In this document: positions 23,653 to 36,976 of the stretch, piece after piece | Position numbering within the stretch: the first letter of the stretch is position 1 | How the letters are laid out: the number at the start of each line of letters is the position of its first letter | Program-made: the position numbers and the translations under genes | NCBI GenBank assembly: GCA_001695595.3 | Contig: MBPM02000033.1 | Location: forward strand, 723,415-787,414 | Direction: 5' to 3' | Source: Plasmopara viticola | Lineage: Eukaryota > Oomycota > Peronosporomycetes > Peronosporales > Peronosporaceae | Length of the DNA: 64,000 nucleotides | The notes under the pieces: model-generated | Databases searched by the model: none | What the model was told of the DNA's origin: nothing | Seen by the model: only the letters and a program-made list of their open reading frames with translations

Positions 23653-26600
23653 ATGGAGGACGAGAGTTTGTTGAGCGTGGACCAATTCTTGCAGGACAAT
23701 GGCTTTAGTATCTCCGACTCGGGATTAGAACTTGCGTCGTTAAGTGGAGACGAGCTACTAGACGATGAACTGCTTAGCGACGTAGGCGAGCGCGAGACGC
23801 CGCGTTTTGTACTCCTCGAAGATGAAGATCTCCTGGTCGGGAGAGACCACGAGCGACTTTGTGGGGACAGGACGAGTGAACGTCCCGAGAACGACGACAC
23901 TGCGAGGTCGCGACAGCTGTGCAACGAGTCGCTGGACCGGTCGATGCTCTTTGGAAGGTCAGGACTCTCTCGCTCAAGTCACACCACGCCGATCAGTGAT
24001 ACTCGAGACCAAGCCACGTTGTCCGCACCGCCTTCTGTCGCCTCGTCGTCTTCTCTACAAGACATGCAGCATAGTGAGATTCCTACCGCACCGCCACTTG
24101 CTTCATTGTCTCAACAGGAGGTAGAAGGGGCGTCCATGGTATCTGCAGCATCGTCGACGTCCCTCCCGCCATCAGGATCCTCCAGTGTCTCGAGTCAACG
24201 TCTAGATGATGAGCTTAGCGATGCTTTGGGTGTACCACGGTCGTCCATGATTGGTGGAAAAGAATCGAGTTTCTTACCACGAGATGAAGCGGAAAGAGGC
24301 AAGACCTCGGCAAGCAGTAGCCATGACCATCACTCGTCTACGTCGACGACTGAAAAGGCATTGATTCGATTGGAAGAAATGCCGATGAGGAACCGTGACG
24401 AGAATGATGGTGGCAAGTCGATGGAGACGTCGAAGGAGGTAGTGAGCTCGTTTAATGACGAGAATGATTACGTAGTACTGTCGCAAGTGGAAGAGAAGAA
24501 AGGAGAAGACGAGACCAAGGTTGAGGAGGTCGCTCCTAGGCTTGATTGGACACGTACAAGTGAAGGCAATGAAGGTGGTTGGGATAGTTTGAATGATTTA
24601 TTGAGGAGGAATGGACTTCCAGCTGTGCGTGTTCGTTTTACTGGACCGGATGAGGGTCAACCCGATCGAGAATCGCTTTTTAATCTGATTCATGAGGTTG
24701 CCATGCAATTAGAGCAAAAAAATGAGGTTCGTGAAGCAGGTGCAAAGTGAAGGGTACACGGTTTAATTTTGATTGTACCTCCAGACGATTCAAGACTTGG
24801 TGTTGGCATCCAAGCACAATTCGAGGGTGCAAAGCAGACGAGATGAAGAACGGCAAAGTCTAGAGAAAGAGAACTTGGGAACGCAAAAGGCTTATGAAAG
24901 CGCAAAAGCGGAGATTTTACGCTTAAAGGTGGGCAATGGTAGCAATTCTTTTCGATATTGCGTTAATTTTTTATTGTAAGCGTAATCTTATCAATGAAAT
25001 GGGCTGGTGGCAGACTTTGCAGAGGAAAGAAAGCGAAAAAGCTGAGGCTTTGTTAAAAAAGGTGAAAAAGTCGTGTCTGTGTTTACAACAGCAGCTCAAA
25101 GTGAGTGAACACCGCGTGAAAGCCAAAGAAGTGTTAGTGGAAAGGATGCAGGCCAAGCTGCAACAACAAGTTGACAAGGAACTCCTAAACACGACACGCG
25201 ACCGCCGTGCATTCCGTAATTTGCAGGATCGGGATCCACGGCGTGCGAATCCGCACGATATTCGAGCACTTGAGACAATTAACGGATATGAAGCGCAACG
25301 TGAACAGATGCGCGAAGAGATTGAACAATTGAAGATTCAAGTGACTGCACTGAACAGTGAGCTTCGAGACAAGGACAATTTGATAGCTCGGCATAGTCGC
25401 ACAGCGTTGCAAAGGGAACCGCCAGTTTGGGAGCAATTTGCTAGTGAAGACTCTCAATACCGACATCGTCCTGGATCATCATTGGCATCCGATGAGATGA
25501 TCCTTGAACAACTTGAAGCTGCTCGTCGAGAGCAAGAAGTAGCGGCTGCTAAGCTACGGCATCGTGAAGCTGTGATGCTGAAAAAAGTTGCGACAATCGA
25601 ACAAGAATTGCTTACCGCCCGTGAAACGATTGCCGAATTGAAAGAGGAAAACGCCAACTTGACGCTCGAAGCAGAATCGCGTCCAAGTATCCGTGACTAT
25701 CGATTAAGCCAGCGCCGGATTCATCAGTTGGAGCGCCAAGTGACTGAGAACAAACTCGCATTGGAAGAGGCGAATGATATCAATGAGCTGCGAAAGTACA
25801 TGGGAACAAGAGAGCTTGTGGATCGGGATCGGTTAAATCATCGATTGCATCTGAATCGACTGAATACGCTTCCGCGGGAAACGACGTTGGAGGTGGTCAA
25901 GCATGTTTGCCGTATCCTCCATCTGACCGACATTACTCTCATTGGTCCTAGTCTTGACAAACTCTGTAGTGTCGTGGCTGCCGTACCGCGTATGGAAAAG
26001 TTTATCCGTGACGTGTGTGGGTTTGTGTATTTGAATTTAGATGGCAAAGCTGAGGAGAAGATAAGCGATCGCTTTGAATTGGAACATGTGCTGCCAACGT
26101 TGCAACAATGGATGGTCAAGCGACAAAAACTTCATGCTCTAGAGGGATTTAAGGTGTCTATTATTACCGAGCTGTGCAAGCGTTCGGTTGCTCCGAGTCT
26201 TTTGGACGAGAAGGAAGTCACTAGCGACGAGCAGATTCCAGGTGGCCACCCAAGCACGCTGTCTCGTGCCGTTCATATCGTTTCTGAGCTAGTGGAGCTG
26301 GAAAAGAGCGTGATTCATCATCGCGAGATTTACACACAAGCTGCGGTAGAAGTGGAGGTACGATTGGCGCTTATCTGCTGCATGTAGAAGAAGCTAATTG
26401 TTTGTTGTACGCTATTCAGCGCCGTCCAAATGTGTTGATAAACCAAATTGTACGGCACTTTTCACATCTTTTTCAAGTCAAGACGATCGATGGAGTGCTG
26501 CCAAAGATAAATGTGCACAAATTTTCTACTTGCTGACGTCTTTTTGCCGTAATTAAACTCACAAGTTTGGTTGTTTTTCCACAGGAAACGTATTTATTCG

Positions 26601-27080
26601 TAAACGAAATGAGGAATTTCTTACGCGTTATAAACGACCTCCTTTGCTTAGGTACGTTATATCGGGCTCTGTAGTCAAGTTTTTTACTAATTTATATATT
26701 GTTTTAAAGAGAAGAACACTTCGTTAGTTCATTGCCTCAATGCTATTAAGGAGCGGCTGCAGACGACTACATCCGAGTCGCGTGATGCTGATGGACTCGA
26801 AGCCGAAGAGACCGAGCCGAAAAATGGGCATAAAGGCCATTCGTTGAATTTTGTTGTGGAAAAGCGTCCGTCTCAATTGAATGCTCATGGTGTATCAGAT
26901 CTTGTTGGTGTTCGCCAAGTTCGCCAAATGAGCATTTTGATCCGAGAACTTAAGCGGGAACTTGGGGCTGTTTCGATGGAAGATATCTTGCCGAGAACGA
27001 AGCGGTTGATGGAGCTTTTGAGTCTCTCCATTCATAATACAGAGCCTGAAGATGAAAATGAGCTACTGAGGGTCGCATGA
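23653..27080 (+). CDS. CEP70: CEP70-like centrosomal coiled-coil protein
   Basis: Probable centrosome/basal-body protein. Model: exons 23653-24726, 24785-24928, 25014-26357, 26420-26512, 26585-26651, 26710-27080; about 1030 aa against about 600 in vertebrate CEP70, the extra length being an acidic, serine-rich N-terminal extension of about 300 residues. Family-like blocks in order: GWDSLNDLLRRNGLPAVRV (vertebrate form EWESINVLLMMHGL), long coiled coils, SRPSIRDYRLSQRRIHQLE (form TRPTQHELRLYKQQVKKLE), FELEHVLPTLQQWMVKRQKL, and IVRHFSHLFQVKTIDGVLP joined across a splice to NETYLFVNEMRNFLRVINDLL. The last blocks become continuous only after removing introns at 26513-26584 and 26652-26709, which supports the model. 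The donor at 26513 (GTGCAC) is weak. Similarity was judged from memory of the family. Confidence 0.75.
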
Positions 27081-28836
27081 TATTTATTGCCTGAATATAA
27101 GGGAATTACTTTGAATTGTCATCGATGATGCTGACGTCAAGATGTGAGTGATCTTGAGTGGTTCGCTCACCAAAGAGGCTAGAAAAAGAAGGCTAGCACG
27201 AACGAATTCGCTCCGGCAAAAGCCGCCTTCTTCTTCGCCTGCTATGACTACGATGAAACCCATAATCATCTCTCAAAGGGATCCCTTAAGGATCTCGATT
27301 GTTATCGCATTTCCTGATTATGCGATTGGCCTTAGGGCACATTGAAAGAACGACATCACCCACGGTGCATTTTGAATGTGGGTGTTCGCGCAACGAGCGA
27401 TGAGCTTTGCGACCTTCTCATTGACAAAAGTCGCCGGTTTTTATATTTTTTGTAGACCAGAGTTGACAAAAAGATGACGAAGGCTTTCCGGATGAATATC
27501 ACCCAGTCAATGCAGGTCATAACACAGACAAGTTGGCTTACGTTATCACGCGACTTGAGATATTTTCCCGTGCCACCCCTCGCGTGGCATTCACGAAAAT
27601 TTTTTAATACATACAAAGCCATAGTATTTGCGCAACGTGCTTTGCATTAAAAGCTGAAGGACAAGGGCGGCTTGCATCCCGTCTGGTTATACATCCCAAC
27701 ACTATTTCCACTAGGGTGAGCTTTTACAAGCTCCATTTTAAATACATCAGACGAAGTACTATATGTTCGTGGGCTTTGGGATGATAACAATTAGACACTT
27801 AAAATTACGAATTTTAAGCGCGAGTATGTTGTAAATTCGTGATGGTCGGCTAACCACCGAAATTAACTATTAAAGCGCCCGTCCGAGAGCACAACAATTG
27901 CTGGGCAATCTTACCGAAGCCGGTCAAATGGCTTTTACGATAAGCGCATCATTTTACAAAATACTTTTGACGCCTGCGAAGGTGCCACTGCTTCTCTACG
28001 CTCTCCACATCTAGCCTTGTCGTGGCATTTTTCCCCAGCAATATTACTCTTCACAACAGTACTTTTCTATGAATAAGTAAGTAGGTTCTTTACAAGCTAC
28101 ACATCTGAGACGACAAAATTTAAGTTTTTGAAATTCTACTTTTGATCGAGTCTGAGTTAACTAGTTAATGTCTTATTACCAAATCCGACATGAGTCACTA
28201 ATTTTTAGCAATTCTTGATGGAAAATGTACTTTGAAAAATATGTTAGCCAATGTTTAACTATGCTTTCTTCTTTATGCTTTGCATTGGAGACTTCTAATG
28301 CCTTTTTGCCTGAGTGTATAAACAGGGCCTAGTATAAATCTCATTCAATGGAGCCGATTATGTATCTCTTCGCTGCACAACCGGTCTTAAAACTAGAACT
28401 CGTTTTGGCTCTGACAACTACTAATCAAAGTTGAGCTCGAAATTTGAAGTCGGTCGACTAGACCCATAATAATGTGTGTGCCCTTGGCTTTATCTTGGCA
28501 TCATATAGATAATTAAACTCTACCGATGACACTATATTAGCAACTATGGTAACAAGAAGTGATAGTCCTTTCCTTGCAGAAATACACATATGTAACAGCT
28601 GAGATATTGGTAGATAATATGAGTTACTTCTCGTAAGCAGTACTACCAAGCTTGCCTACACACTAATTAGCGACTTTGAGTGCTCTTTTGCTTTGTCGCT
28701 GTCTGCTTTCAGCCTTTTTAGTGAGAAGCTAGGCGCTAAGAAACATATCATGCTGCTCATCAAACTTAGCCTGATCATTAGTATTCACTATACAATATCA
28801 AGATTAAATACATTTATTATATAATTCGATCGAAGC
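27081..28836. other. intergenic, nothing recognised
   Basis: The sequence after the CEP70-like stop shows a small region of long open frame on both strands (27150-27345) without family features, then AT-rich DNA with no frame over about 90 codons. No repeat with recognisable ends was seen. Confidence 0.45.
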
Positions 28837-29699
28837 TTAATTGATTGAAGCAGATTCTTCGATAGCTATAGTGCAACAGTCCGCGGTTTCCTTGGCTTGC
28901 CCAGGCGTGTCTGACTCCATCACAGTATAAGTGAGCTCTGATCTTTGATCTTTTGGAAGATGGCACAATGCATCATCGCCTCCAGTCGTACAGCGAGAAG
29001 GATGGAACAAACCATAGAGTGCCACTTGAATAATTCCGAGAAACATGTTGACACTGGAAGGGATAACTACAATCAGGTCGAAAACGAGAAACCCGTACAC
29101 AATCCACAACAGATTGTTGATAACTCCAGCAAGAATCATGGCAAACGGCATTGAAACCGATGACCGCGTTTGCAATACCACTCTGATAGCTGCGAAAGGT
29201 GACGCATACATGAGAAGACTGGAAGTGACAGCAGTAATACCGACCACTGGCGTCACGTTCTGATTGAAGACTCCGTTCATGCCCAGTATAACGTACAGAG
29301 AGACTGCTGCATTACATACTAGTGCAATTAAGCACGTCTTGAATACGGCCTTGCGATCCGTCGCATAGCAAAGGTATACAGCTAGAAAAATGATACTGAG
29401 AGCGTCGCCGATGGCATATGTCAGGAATATTGGGAACATATTATTTGTGACGTGACCATACAGCATCCTATGGATACAAAAAGAACAATAGGATTTAGGA
29501 AGCTGGCGTTCTTTATTGTAGAAGTTAGCACGTACCAAATGTGATTACTGACCCAGAGCGTTGCAAACGGAAGAATCGACTCACTCCCAACGTTACGGTG
29601 TTTAATGATGCGGTAGACCGCAGACGAAGGACTTGCACACATGTATAAAGCCGATACGGTCGTAAGTACCCGCATCACATCTTCAAAAGAGGTCTCCAT
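28837..29699 (-). CDS. SWEET (MtN3/saliva) sugar transporter
   Basis: Predicted bidirectional sugar uniporter in a cell membrane. Two exons on the minus strand: 29699-29536 and 29467-28837, with a 68-nt intron (GTACGT...ATAG, phase 2), giving 264 aa, a normal SWEET length. Seven hydrophobic segments form two MtN3 triple-helix units joined by a linker helix. Unit 1 has SPSSAVYRIIKHRNVGSESILPFATLWVSNHIW, with the conserved prolines and the SNHIW end of TM2 restored by splicing. Unit 2 has ASPFAAIRVVLQTRSSVSMPFAMILAGVINNLLWIVYGFL. The hydrophilic tail is cytosolic and unremarkable. The start is the first ATG. Substrate (glucose or sucrose class) cannot be told from the sequence. Confidence 0.88.
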
Positions 29700-32600
29700 T
29701 GTTTGAGAAGAAGTGTTGTATGTCGTAGCAGAAAAAAAAGTGGGGCATTGGAGTGGATGGCTATGAGTTACGACAACAACGTCGCACCCAGTGCCCGATT
29801 AGGAAACATATTACGGCCCCTCTCGGTTCAGTGGCGTCCGTCCTCAGTTTTTACTGAGAAAGTATTCGTCAATTTGGATCTGAATCGTTGCGAGTCGACT
29901 GAATGTCTCGTTGAGTCATTCAAAAGCGACATTTGCTGCATCGCTCAACGTTTTTGATTAAAATTGTTTTCAGGAGATCCGCATGGCCTAAAGCTTACCA
30001 CCCTTCTCCCCCACAGTCCACACGATCTTACTTTAGCCTTTTTAATTCTTGTTTCCAATCCACACACGATAATCTCACACTCTAATTGCTCTGCCCTCAA
30101 GGGCTCTGCGACGAAATACCAGAGTCCTTTGTCGCCATACTCGAAATCTGTTTGACCGTTTTCCTGCTGGATTTATCAGCCACCACTGCCGCGTCACATA
30201 TTGCACGCAAGCACCTTCAGTCTTTGTCAAAATTGCTTGGCTTGATATCATGACGTTTCATCTTTTTCAAGGCGGGGATACTTATTGGAGCTCTATACGT
30301 GTGGAATATCATTTTCTCCTACTCAGGCATGTAACGATTCTCGGGCAATAAGCGTTTAAGTAGTTTCCGGATGAAGTATTACAAACAGTCATTAAAGCTC
30401 TATCGAGAAATTACGTGCTTCCACGACACAAAGTCGGCTTTAATGACAACGCGCATAACTTTTTATTGTTGCTCAGTTTACCTGCCAGTGAGAGCACTGC
30501 GGGTCATGTACGATCTGCATTGAAGGCATCCTAGAGATGCTAAAAAACATCGACCTTGCTAAAAAATAACAAACCTTATAACAGTAGAACTTCCATCATC
30601 CCCCATCGTGCAAAACTCTTTGAAGGGGTTATTCGAGAGACCCTCGCGTGAGAATTAAGGGTGGTCAGTCAGAAAAACTGACTATATGCTCGGACCAGAC
30701 AAGGTAGGCGTCAAACATGTCTCGTCACACAAGTTGGGTGCATTTAGCCTTTCTAAGAGAAGAGGTCTGCACAACCACAGGGTTTAACTGAGGGGGAATG
30801 TCGCGAAATGAATAGCTCAACGCCAGGAACGAAGACAGCCTACGTTGTTTTGCGTACTTTCAGAGAAAAGGAGGGACTGAACTGAGAAACCACATAGTTT
30901 TCTTATTAGCTTAGGTTTGCGTACTTTTTATTGAGAAAAGACAGAAAAATAAAATACCAAGCACATACCATATGACCTTTCGCGTTATAAAAGTAAAAAG
31001 TTAGGGACTCAGAATGCGAGCAAGCACGAGCGCAAAGCATATCTTTGAAGGCGGTCTGCAAAGTAAGGCGAGGCAACGACTTTGCATGAGGCAAATAACC
31101 GGCAAGCTATAAAAGCTCATTGTCGAAGCGCAAGCAAAAGAAACTGTGGGGGTGCCGCAGCAGTTAAGGCGCGGTCAATGGGTATTTTTTGCAAGTTATA
31201 AATGTATGCGAGATGGCTCTATACGAAAGCAACGGGTATTATTCATGTTAATTGTAAGTCATGACCAAAAATATACGGCGGTAAGGCTAACACCTGATTT
31301 ACTATTAATTTAAGGCTATAACTGAATACAAAGCAAAAAACTCATTCTCTGTGAAGTTTTCTTGTCATCCGACTACCATTTGCTTCATCAAACCAGCGTC
31401 GCGTCCAACAAACACTGTAATACACACCTTCTATCGAGGGTTTGCATATTGAAAAGAAATTTCGCAGAAAATAAGTTAGAGCACATAAATCATTAAAGGT
31501 GAGAACAGAAAGGATATTTCACTCAATAAATCAGTAACCTGCAACCCGTTGCAAATGCCGATCCTCTTAAGATTGAGGATGATGAGCGATCTTGCGTTGG
31601 AGCTCGTATATCTTTGTGCAGCCTTCTCTATATAAGAAGCTGTGTGACCTCGTTACAAGTGAAATAATTTTGTACTTCCACATTCGTAGTTTGTCGGCCT
31701 GAACCCTCACAAGATTGAAAATTTGATCAGATTACCTCCACGCACACAACTCCACGATTCATGAATTACTTGCTGACTACAATGGACCTAAGGCGGCGGC
31801 TGCGTTTGCAATTCTCCCAACCACCAAGCCGATAGAGCGCATGTCGGTATATCAGCTCTACGAGCAAAGTCAAGACTCTACACCTCTGGCAACGTGAGCT
31901 CATTAGTCTTGGCGGCGGATCCTAGTGCGAGGTCCACACCCTATTAATGCTGAAAAGAAAGGAAAACTAATAAATACTTCTTTAACTAAGAAGGAATCGA
32001 TGACCACTAAGGCACGGATGAGCAATAACATGTTGGCGTTGACACTCTTTCAACAAAGGGACCGGACTTAAGGCTGGAAACTCAACTATGAAATTAATCA
32101 AGTGAACTATTTTGTGTCCTGACTTCAGATTAGGACGCAACAAACTTGAGCTTTGCCAGCGTTAATGCTCTTTTGCCTGCAAATAAGGTAGGAAGGAGCT
32201 TCACATATACTTTTGATGAATTATAAGAACCAGAAGCCTCCATAACTAAGACAGTGCCATTGCACGAATAGGTCAAGTAAATTGTATTTACGAAAAGACA
32301 AAAAAAGGTCTGCTTGCACTCAGCTTATCAAGAATTTAAGATACTTTATCAAGAGAAGTAAAGTCACAGACGAGCTCATTTTTCTAGAATGCCATGGACG
32401 GTCGGCTTTCGACTTTCAAGAGGTGTCCGTGGGCCCACCGATTTTAGTAAGAAATAGTCGATTAGCCAAAGTTGCAGCTGCTTTGGCTGCTATAAGTTAG
32501 GGCTAATCATTGGTGATTGCCTTGAAGTTGGGTGACCAATTGCTTAAGATATCTAAAGAATCGTTGTCCTCATGCGCCACGGAAACGCTCGTCGCCAGTA

Positions 32601-33739
32601 GGGAGACTCGCGCTCCAGAAAAGAAACTATGCGTTTCATGGTTGATACGCATTATGTAAATTAGCCTTAAGGTGTTGCTCCGTTAAAAGCTGCAGTTCAC
32701 CGCGAAATAAACTGAAATTTGAAATCACACAAACACGCCCGGTAACTATTATATCAGAATTCCCAATCTGCATGCCAAAATACTCGTGATTGTTGTACTC
32801 TTTTATAGAGGAAACTATCGGTAGTAAAGTGCTAATTGTGAACGCATATATATAAAGTTATTTTCAGTCAATTTTCATCTCGTTTGGCTATGGCACGTCG
32901 ACGAATTTTATGCACCAGCAAACACTTGAACATAAATAATATAGCTTGGCTGACACTTTAAAGGAAGAAAGTCGGATTTAGCTTGACTGTGCAATGGGAC
33001 GGTAATTCAACAAAGTAGATCTGGTTAAGGAATTTGGGCATTTTTAGAGCATGAAGTCATTTTGTGTTCTTAACATGGACAAGTATACCTTGCTTTAAGG
33101 TATGCCATAGCTAATTAAGCACGAGCTTTTACACAATAAGCGGGTCAAGACCGTAGGTGTTTGCCGACAAATTTCGCGCAACATGGCTTTGGTGAATCCT
33201 AACAGCTTCTCAAGGATGAATTTTGCGCACTTACACGTCCAAAACAAACATGAGAGGATTCGAAGGTACAAATTTGTCCACGAAGGTAGACATGACGTCA
33301 TTCTTGAGATCTTTACAATCAGATTGCCATTTTCTGCTAGCAGCATCGGGTGCCAAAGGCGCTAACGATAGCATTTAAACTGTGTATTGACAAATGAGCA
33401 ACATAGCACCACCTACCCTAAAAAATGCTACGTATGGGAACAAAATGAATTCGCGAGACATAATGAATGGCTTAGGTCTATTGACAAAGAAACCACATCT
33501 GCAAAGATAAGCAGAAGCTTATCTCACAGCAGGTGGTCAATTGAAGGAACTTCTAGAGATGTTAAAGTCTTGAGCCTCAAAGAATCGTTAGATACTAATG
33601 GTGAAGCTAAAAAAATTTATGTCACTCCTTGGTGATGGAGATCCTCTCACGCATATTGTTACGTCTTACGTTTCGGACAAAGATTGTTCGGATCGGCTTT
33701 GTATGCACCGCTTAATACGCCCGAGCTCAGACATCCTGA
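29700..33739. other. repeat-rich gap, possibly gag side of a second gypsy element
   Basis: No gene model is supported. Short frames near 31.7-31.9 kb and 33.4-33.7 kb lie upstream of, and in the same orientation as, the recognisable pol remnant starting near 33740, so they may be the degraded gag and protease part of that element. The rest is AT-rich with no motif I recognise. The first ~150 bases are the upstream region of the SWEET gene. Confidence 0.4.
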
Positions 33740-34743
33740 ATATCCGAGATATCTCAAATTTCTTTTGCCGAAGGAATACTTAGCTGTATTGTCCGTAGAA
33801 CCATCATCGAAATCTAAACCGATTGGCCTTATTCCAGACCCAAACTACTGTGTCACCACACAATGGCCAATGCCACGAGAGTAGTGTGAGCTCATTGTTC
33901 CTCCTTTTCTGTAAGCAAATAATGGCATGAGAAGAATGCCAAAGCTTTTGCACTCGTCACCGACTTTCTGTGCGCAGAAATATACGAAAACTGGCGACTA
34001 CTTCGTTTCTCTACGAAGCTGAGCTCCTCCACATAACCCCTTTCATATTCTCCGGGTGCACGTCGTATAGTGCACCGGATCTGGTATTTAATACAAACGA
34101 AGGAGGATTTATCTCGCGATTGACATACCTAGTGGCATGATATGAGAGTATTTAAGTCTTGGCGACGCTCACTCGTCTGGTCGTGCAGTTATTTTATCCA
34201 GCAAGCGAGTCTACCCAACAAGGCGTTGGAAACGTATATATCTAGATTCGCTTTGAGGTATAACTGTCGGCTTTATCGGTATATTAATATCGCAACCTGA
34301 GACAAGGTTTTGATGCCATGAGGTTCAATGAGATATACATCAGTGTCGACAAATGCGAAAGCAATCAAAGCGCTCGGCTGTTCCATGGGATTCGAGAAAA
34401 CCCCGAGAGCTTTGATGTCGTTTGAGTTTGAATTTTGCTACGATCCCAAAACGCTTTGATGGAGTGTTCGGGCCCAACCAACTAGTTATACGAGTACAGT
34501 CCGGGCTACAGGGGTCTCGCAAAACCGTTGTATCATCTATCAAAAACAAACGTTGAGTGGTGCTGGCCCTTTAAACACCAGAATGCTTTTAATAGCACCA
34601 AGAAATTTCCTGCTTCGGCTTTGCCGAACCAGACAAAGCTGTATAGCGACTTATGCGATGCTTTCGACAACATCATCGCTTGCGCGTCACTGCAACTTGA
34701 TAAAGACGGTCATCTCGTTATCTTAGACAGCTTGATGCTATAA
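33740..34743 (+). mobile_element. second degenerate Ty3/gypsy pol remnant (RT start to RNase H)
   Basis: At 33820-33884 the plus strand reads KPIGLIPDPNYCVTTQWPMPRE, matching the DLVPGTKYCVTRQWPLPRE-type block that opens the reverse transcriptase of oomycete gypsy elements. HSSPTFC follows in a shifted frame near 33950. At 34547-34720 a frame with CWPFKHQNAFNSTKKFPASALP, then CDAFDNIIACASLQLDKDGHLV, matches the RT/RNase H connection. The distance between blocks fits one element, but frames are broken many times. It resembles the remnant at 4.5 kb, yet the two are too diverged to be a recent duplication. Confidence 0.7.
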
Positions 34744-36976
34744 TATATAGCCACCTCACCTGCAACAAGATGGTTTGGTCGGATAGTGCTACTTGTTAGA
34801 GCTCGTGTCAGAGAAACTTACTAGGGTTGGACATTATGAAGTTTGATAGAACAATTACAAAAGGATTTAAGAGGAAAATAAACACTGACAATGTGAGTTA
34901 GGAATCTAGCTTACTGTATGAGCTTTAGACCATTGCGATTGTATCTCATGTGTGGGTGCGAGCGAATGAGCATTATGTCTCAGACCTTAATAGTACTACA
35001 AATGAAAAAACGGTAGTCAATTATCACACTAATGGTCGCAAACATGTCTTTAGACTTATCAATCTTGTTGGCATGTCGAAAAAGTCCTTTATCTACATTC
35101 GCAAAGCTAGCGTCTTTGCAAATAAACATAAAGTACTCGTTTCAAAAAAGCAATGCTGTGTCTAGCACTGTGTTGGTGCTACTGCCATTTGTATTATTTT
35201 TAAGGTAGTCATTTTTATTTTTCAATAGGATATTAGCATTGACAATATCAGATCCAAATGTTGGTTAACATGCCGAGCTCGGTGTCCTGAGCTCTGATTT
35301 GCCACGTTTTCTACGTTGCAGCAGCTTATCTAATACTGAGCCATAGTCAGTAATATTGACCATGTTGTTGTCTTAGTGCACACCGAACCCTAGACATTAC
35401 GTTCCCACCTAATCGCTCTGCAATCTTCTTCTCTTTCTAATTCGAGCCTTGACGCTTTAATTTGACTTTTCAAGCTTTTTTTAATTTCAATTATTTAAAA
35501 TCTAGCCCTGGCAATCGCCCGATTGCAATACTTTTTCGACAGCATTTCACCTATAAGCCATTCACACTCAACTTGCCAGTGAATCGTACACGCAGCGACT
35601 CACCGATTTCACTTAAAACCATATTCCATCATCGGCCAGATTATTGTGGGAGCGCCCGCCTACCAAAAACGACGCTACAAGTAAGAAATCTAAATTAGAG
35701 CCTCCTCATGAGAGCTTTTTCTCTCTTTTCTTGACAATAATTGCCAAATTGCCAGATTTTGCGCCGGCATCACTTGTCCAGGCTGATTTTGCAGCTGACT
35801 AGTGCTTTCTCAACTACTCTTTTTCAAAGTCCCCGTGAGAATTTCTTCCCCTATACTTTGCAAAGACAACACATCGGACAAGGTAGACAAAATCTAGTGA
35901 ATGAACTCACACTTCTGCTTCTGAGATAGCAGTTTCATCTGATGAACGTGGTCCATCTGATTGACGTGCGGCAAACTCTTTTTTTTTTCACATTGCGTAG
36001 GACTTGTAGTTGAAGTGGTTGGCATGGCCAGTGGCCGTCCAGAATCTTTCCATTTACATTCCTTGATTAATATGTTGGTGGGTAAGAAAGCAAGTGGCCG
36101 TATCGTACTGCCCTCATTGTGATTAATTGTGTACCCCGATACGCGTAATTTATTTTTTTTGGACATGACGCCTTCTCAAAAATGGAACTTTATCTCTGTG
36201 CTGATGTCACCACCTTCAAACTTTCTTTGCATACTCCCGTCACCATTACACATATTTCCTTATCTCAGCGTGATAAATTCTGGGTGTGCGTACATGCATA
36301 CCGGTCAAATACTGATTGCGTCACCCGTTTTGTATTCACATCAAAAGTTCGATTTTATCGAGCGCTCTAAACGAAACGGTGGGAGCCACACAAGCATGAT
36401 TCCTGATATGCAGAGGACAGTACAGCCACACAAAGAAGGCAAGATCAAGTTGCACGTCTTGATACCGCCAGAAGCCACACACTTTGGACCACGCGCTGCA
36501 TAGTGGGCCACTGTCGAGTGCAGCGACGGGCGGTGTTCGACCAACGTGTTGGGATACGTACCTGGACCAGTCCCGTTGTGCAACGACCATGCGAGGCGAC
36601 TGAAGTGGTAGCTCCACCCTCTCCCGCTGCGCAGCATTCATTGTCTTGGCGCTGTTTTCGTGACCGGGGCGTTGGTCTATCGGTTATATTTAGTGCAAAT
36701 CCCGTAGGGTTAGGTAGCATTTACTTTTTTCCCTATTCGCATTATCCTCGTGCTTCGTGCCCAACGAAGGCACTTGACGACAAGGCAACCTTAAATCAGC
36801 CAAGACAAATCCTGGGCTTGGGGTGACAGGCCTGCCATGCTGACAACTTCTTGGGAGAGGAAAGCAAGATACCCACTCTGGGCAAGGAACGCGAGCGACA
36901 GGGACGCTCTGGTTTCATTTCGCAACTTGCCACCCATCGACCACACGCAGAGCCACTTTGTTTTTTTTCAAACATT
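34744..36976. other. gap without a supported gene
   Basis: Frames at 34950-35165 may belong to the tail of the gypsy remnant. At 36340-36830 several open frames overlap on both strands, in DNA of higher GC than its surroundings, but none has a clear start, codon-use bias or domain. The part just before 36977 is the upstream region of the small coiled-coil gene and contains a T-run at about 36959-36968. Confidence 0.4.

Noticed and set aside
36336..36830. Possible gene at overlapping frames on both strands upstream of the small coiled-coil ORF
   Set aside because: Frames on several registers are equally open, with no motif or splice signal favouring any one.
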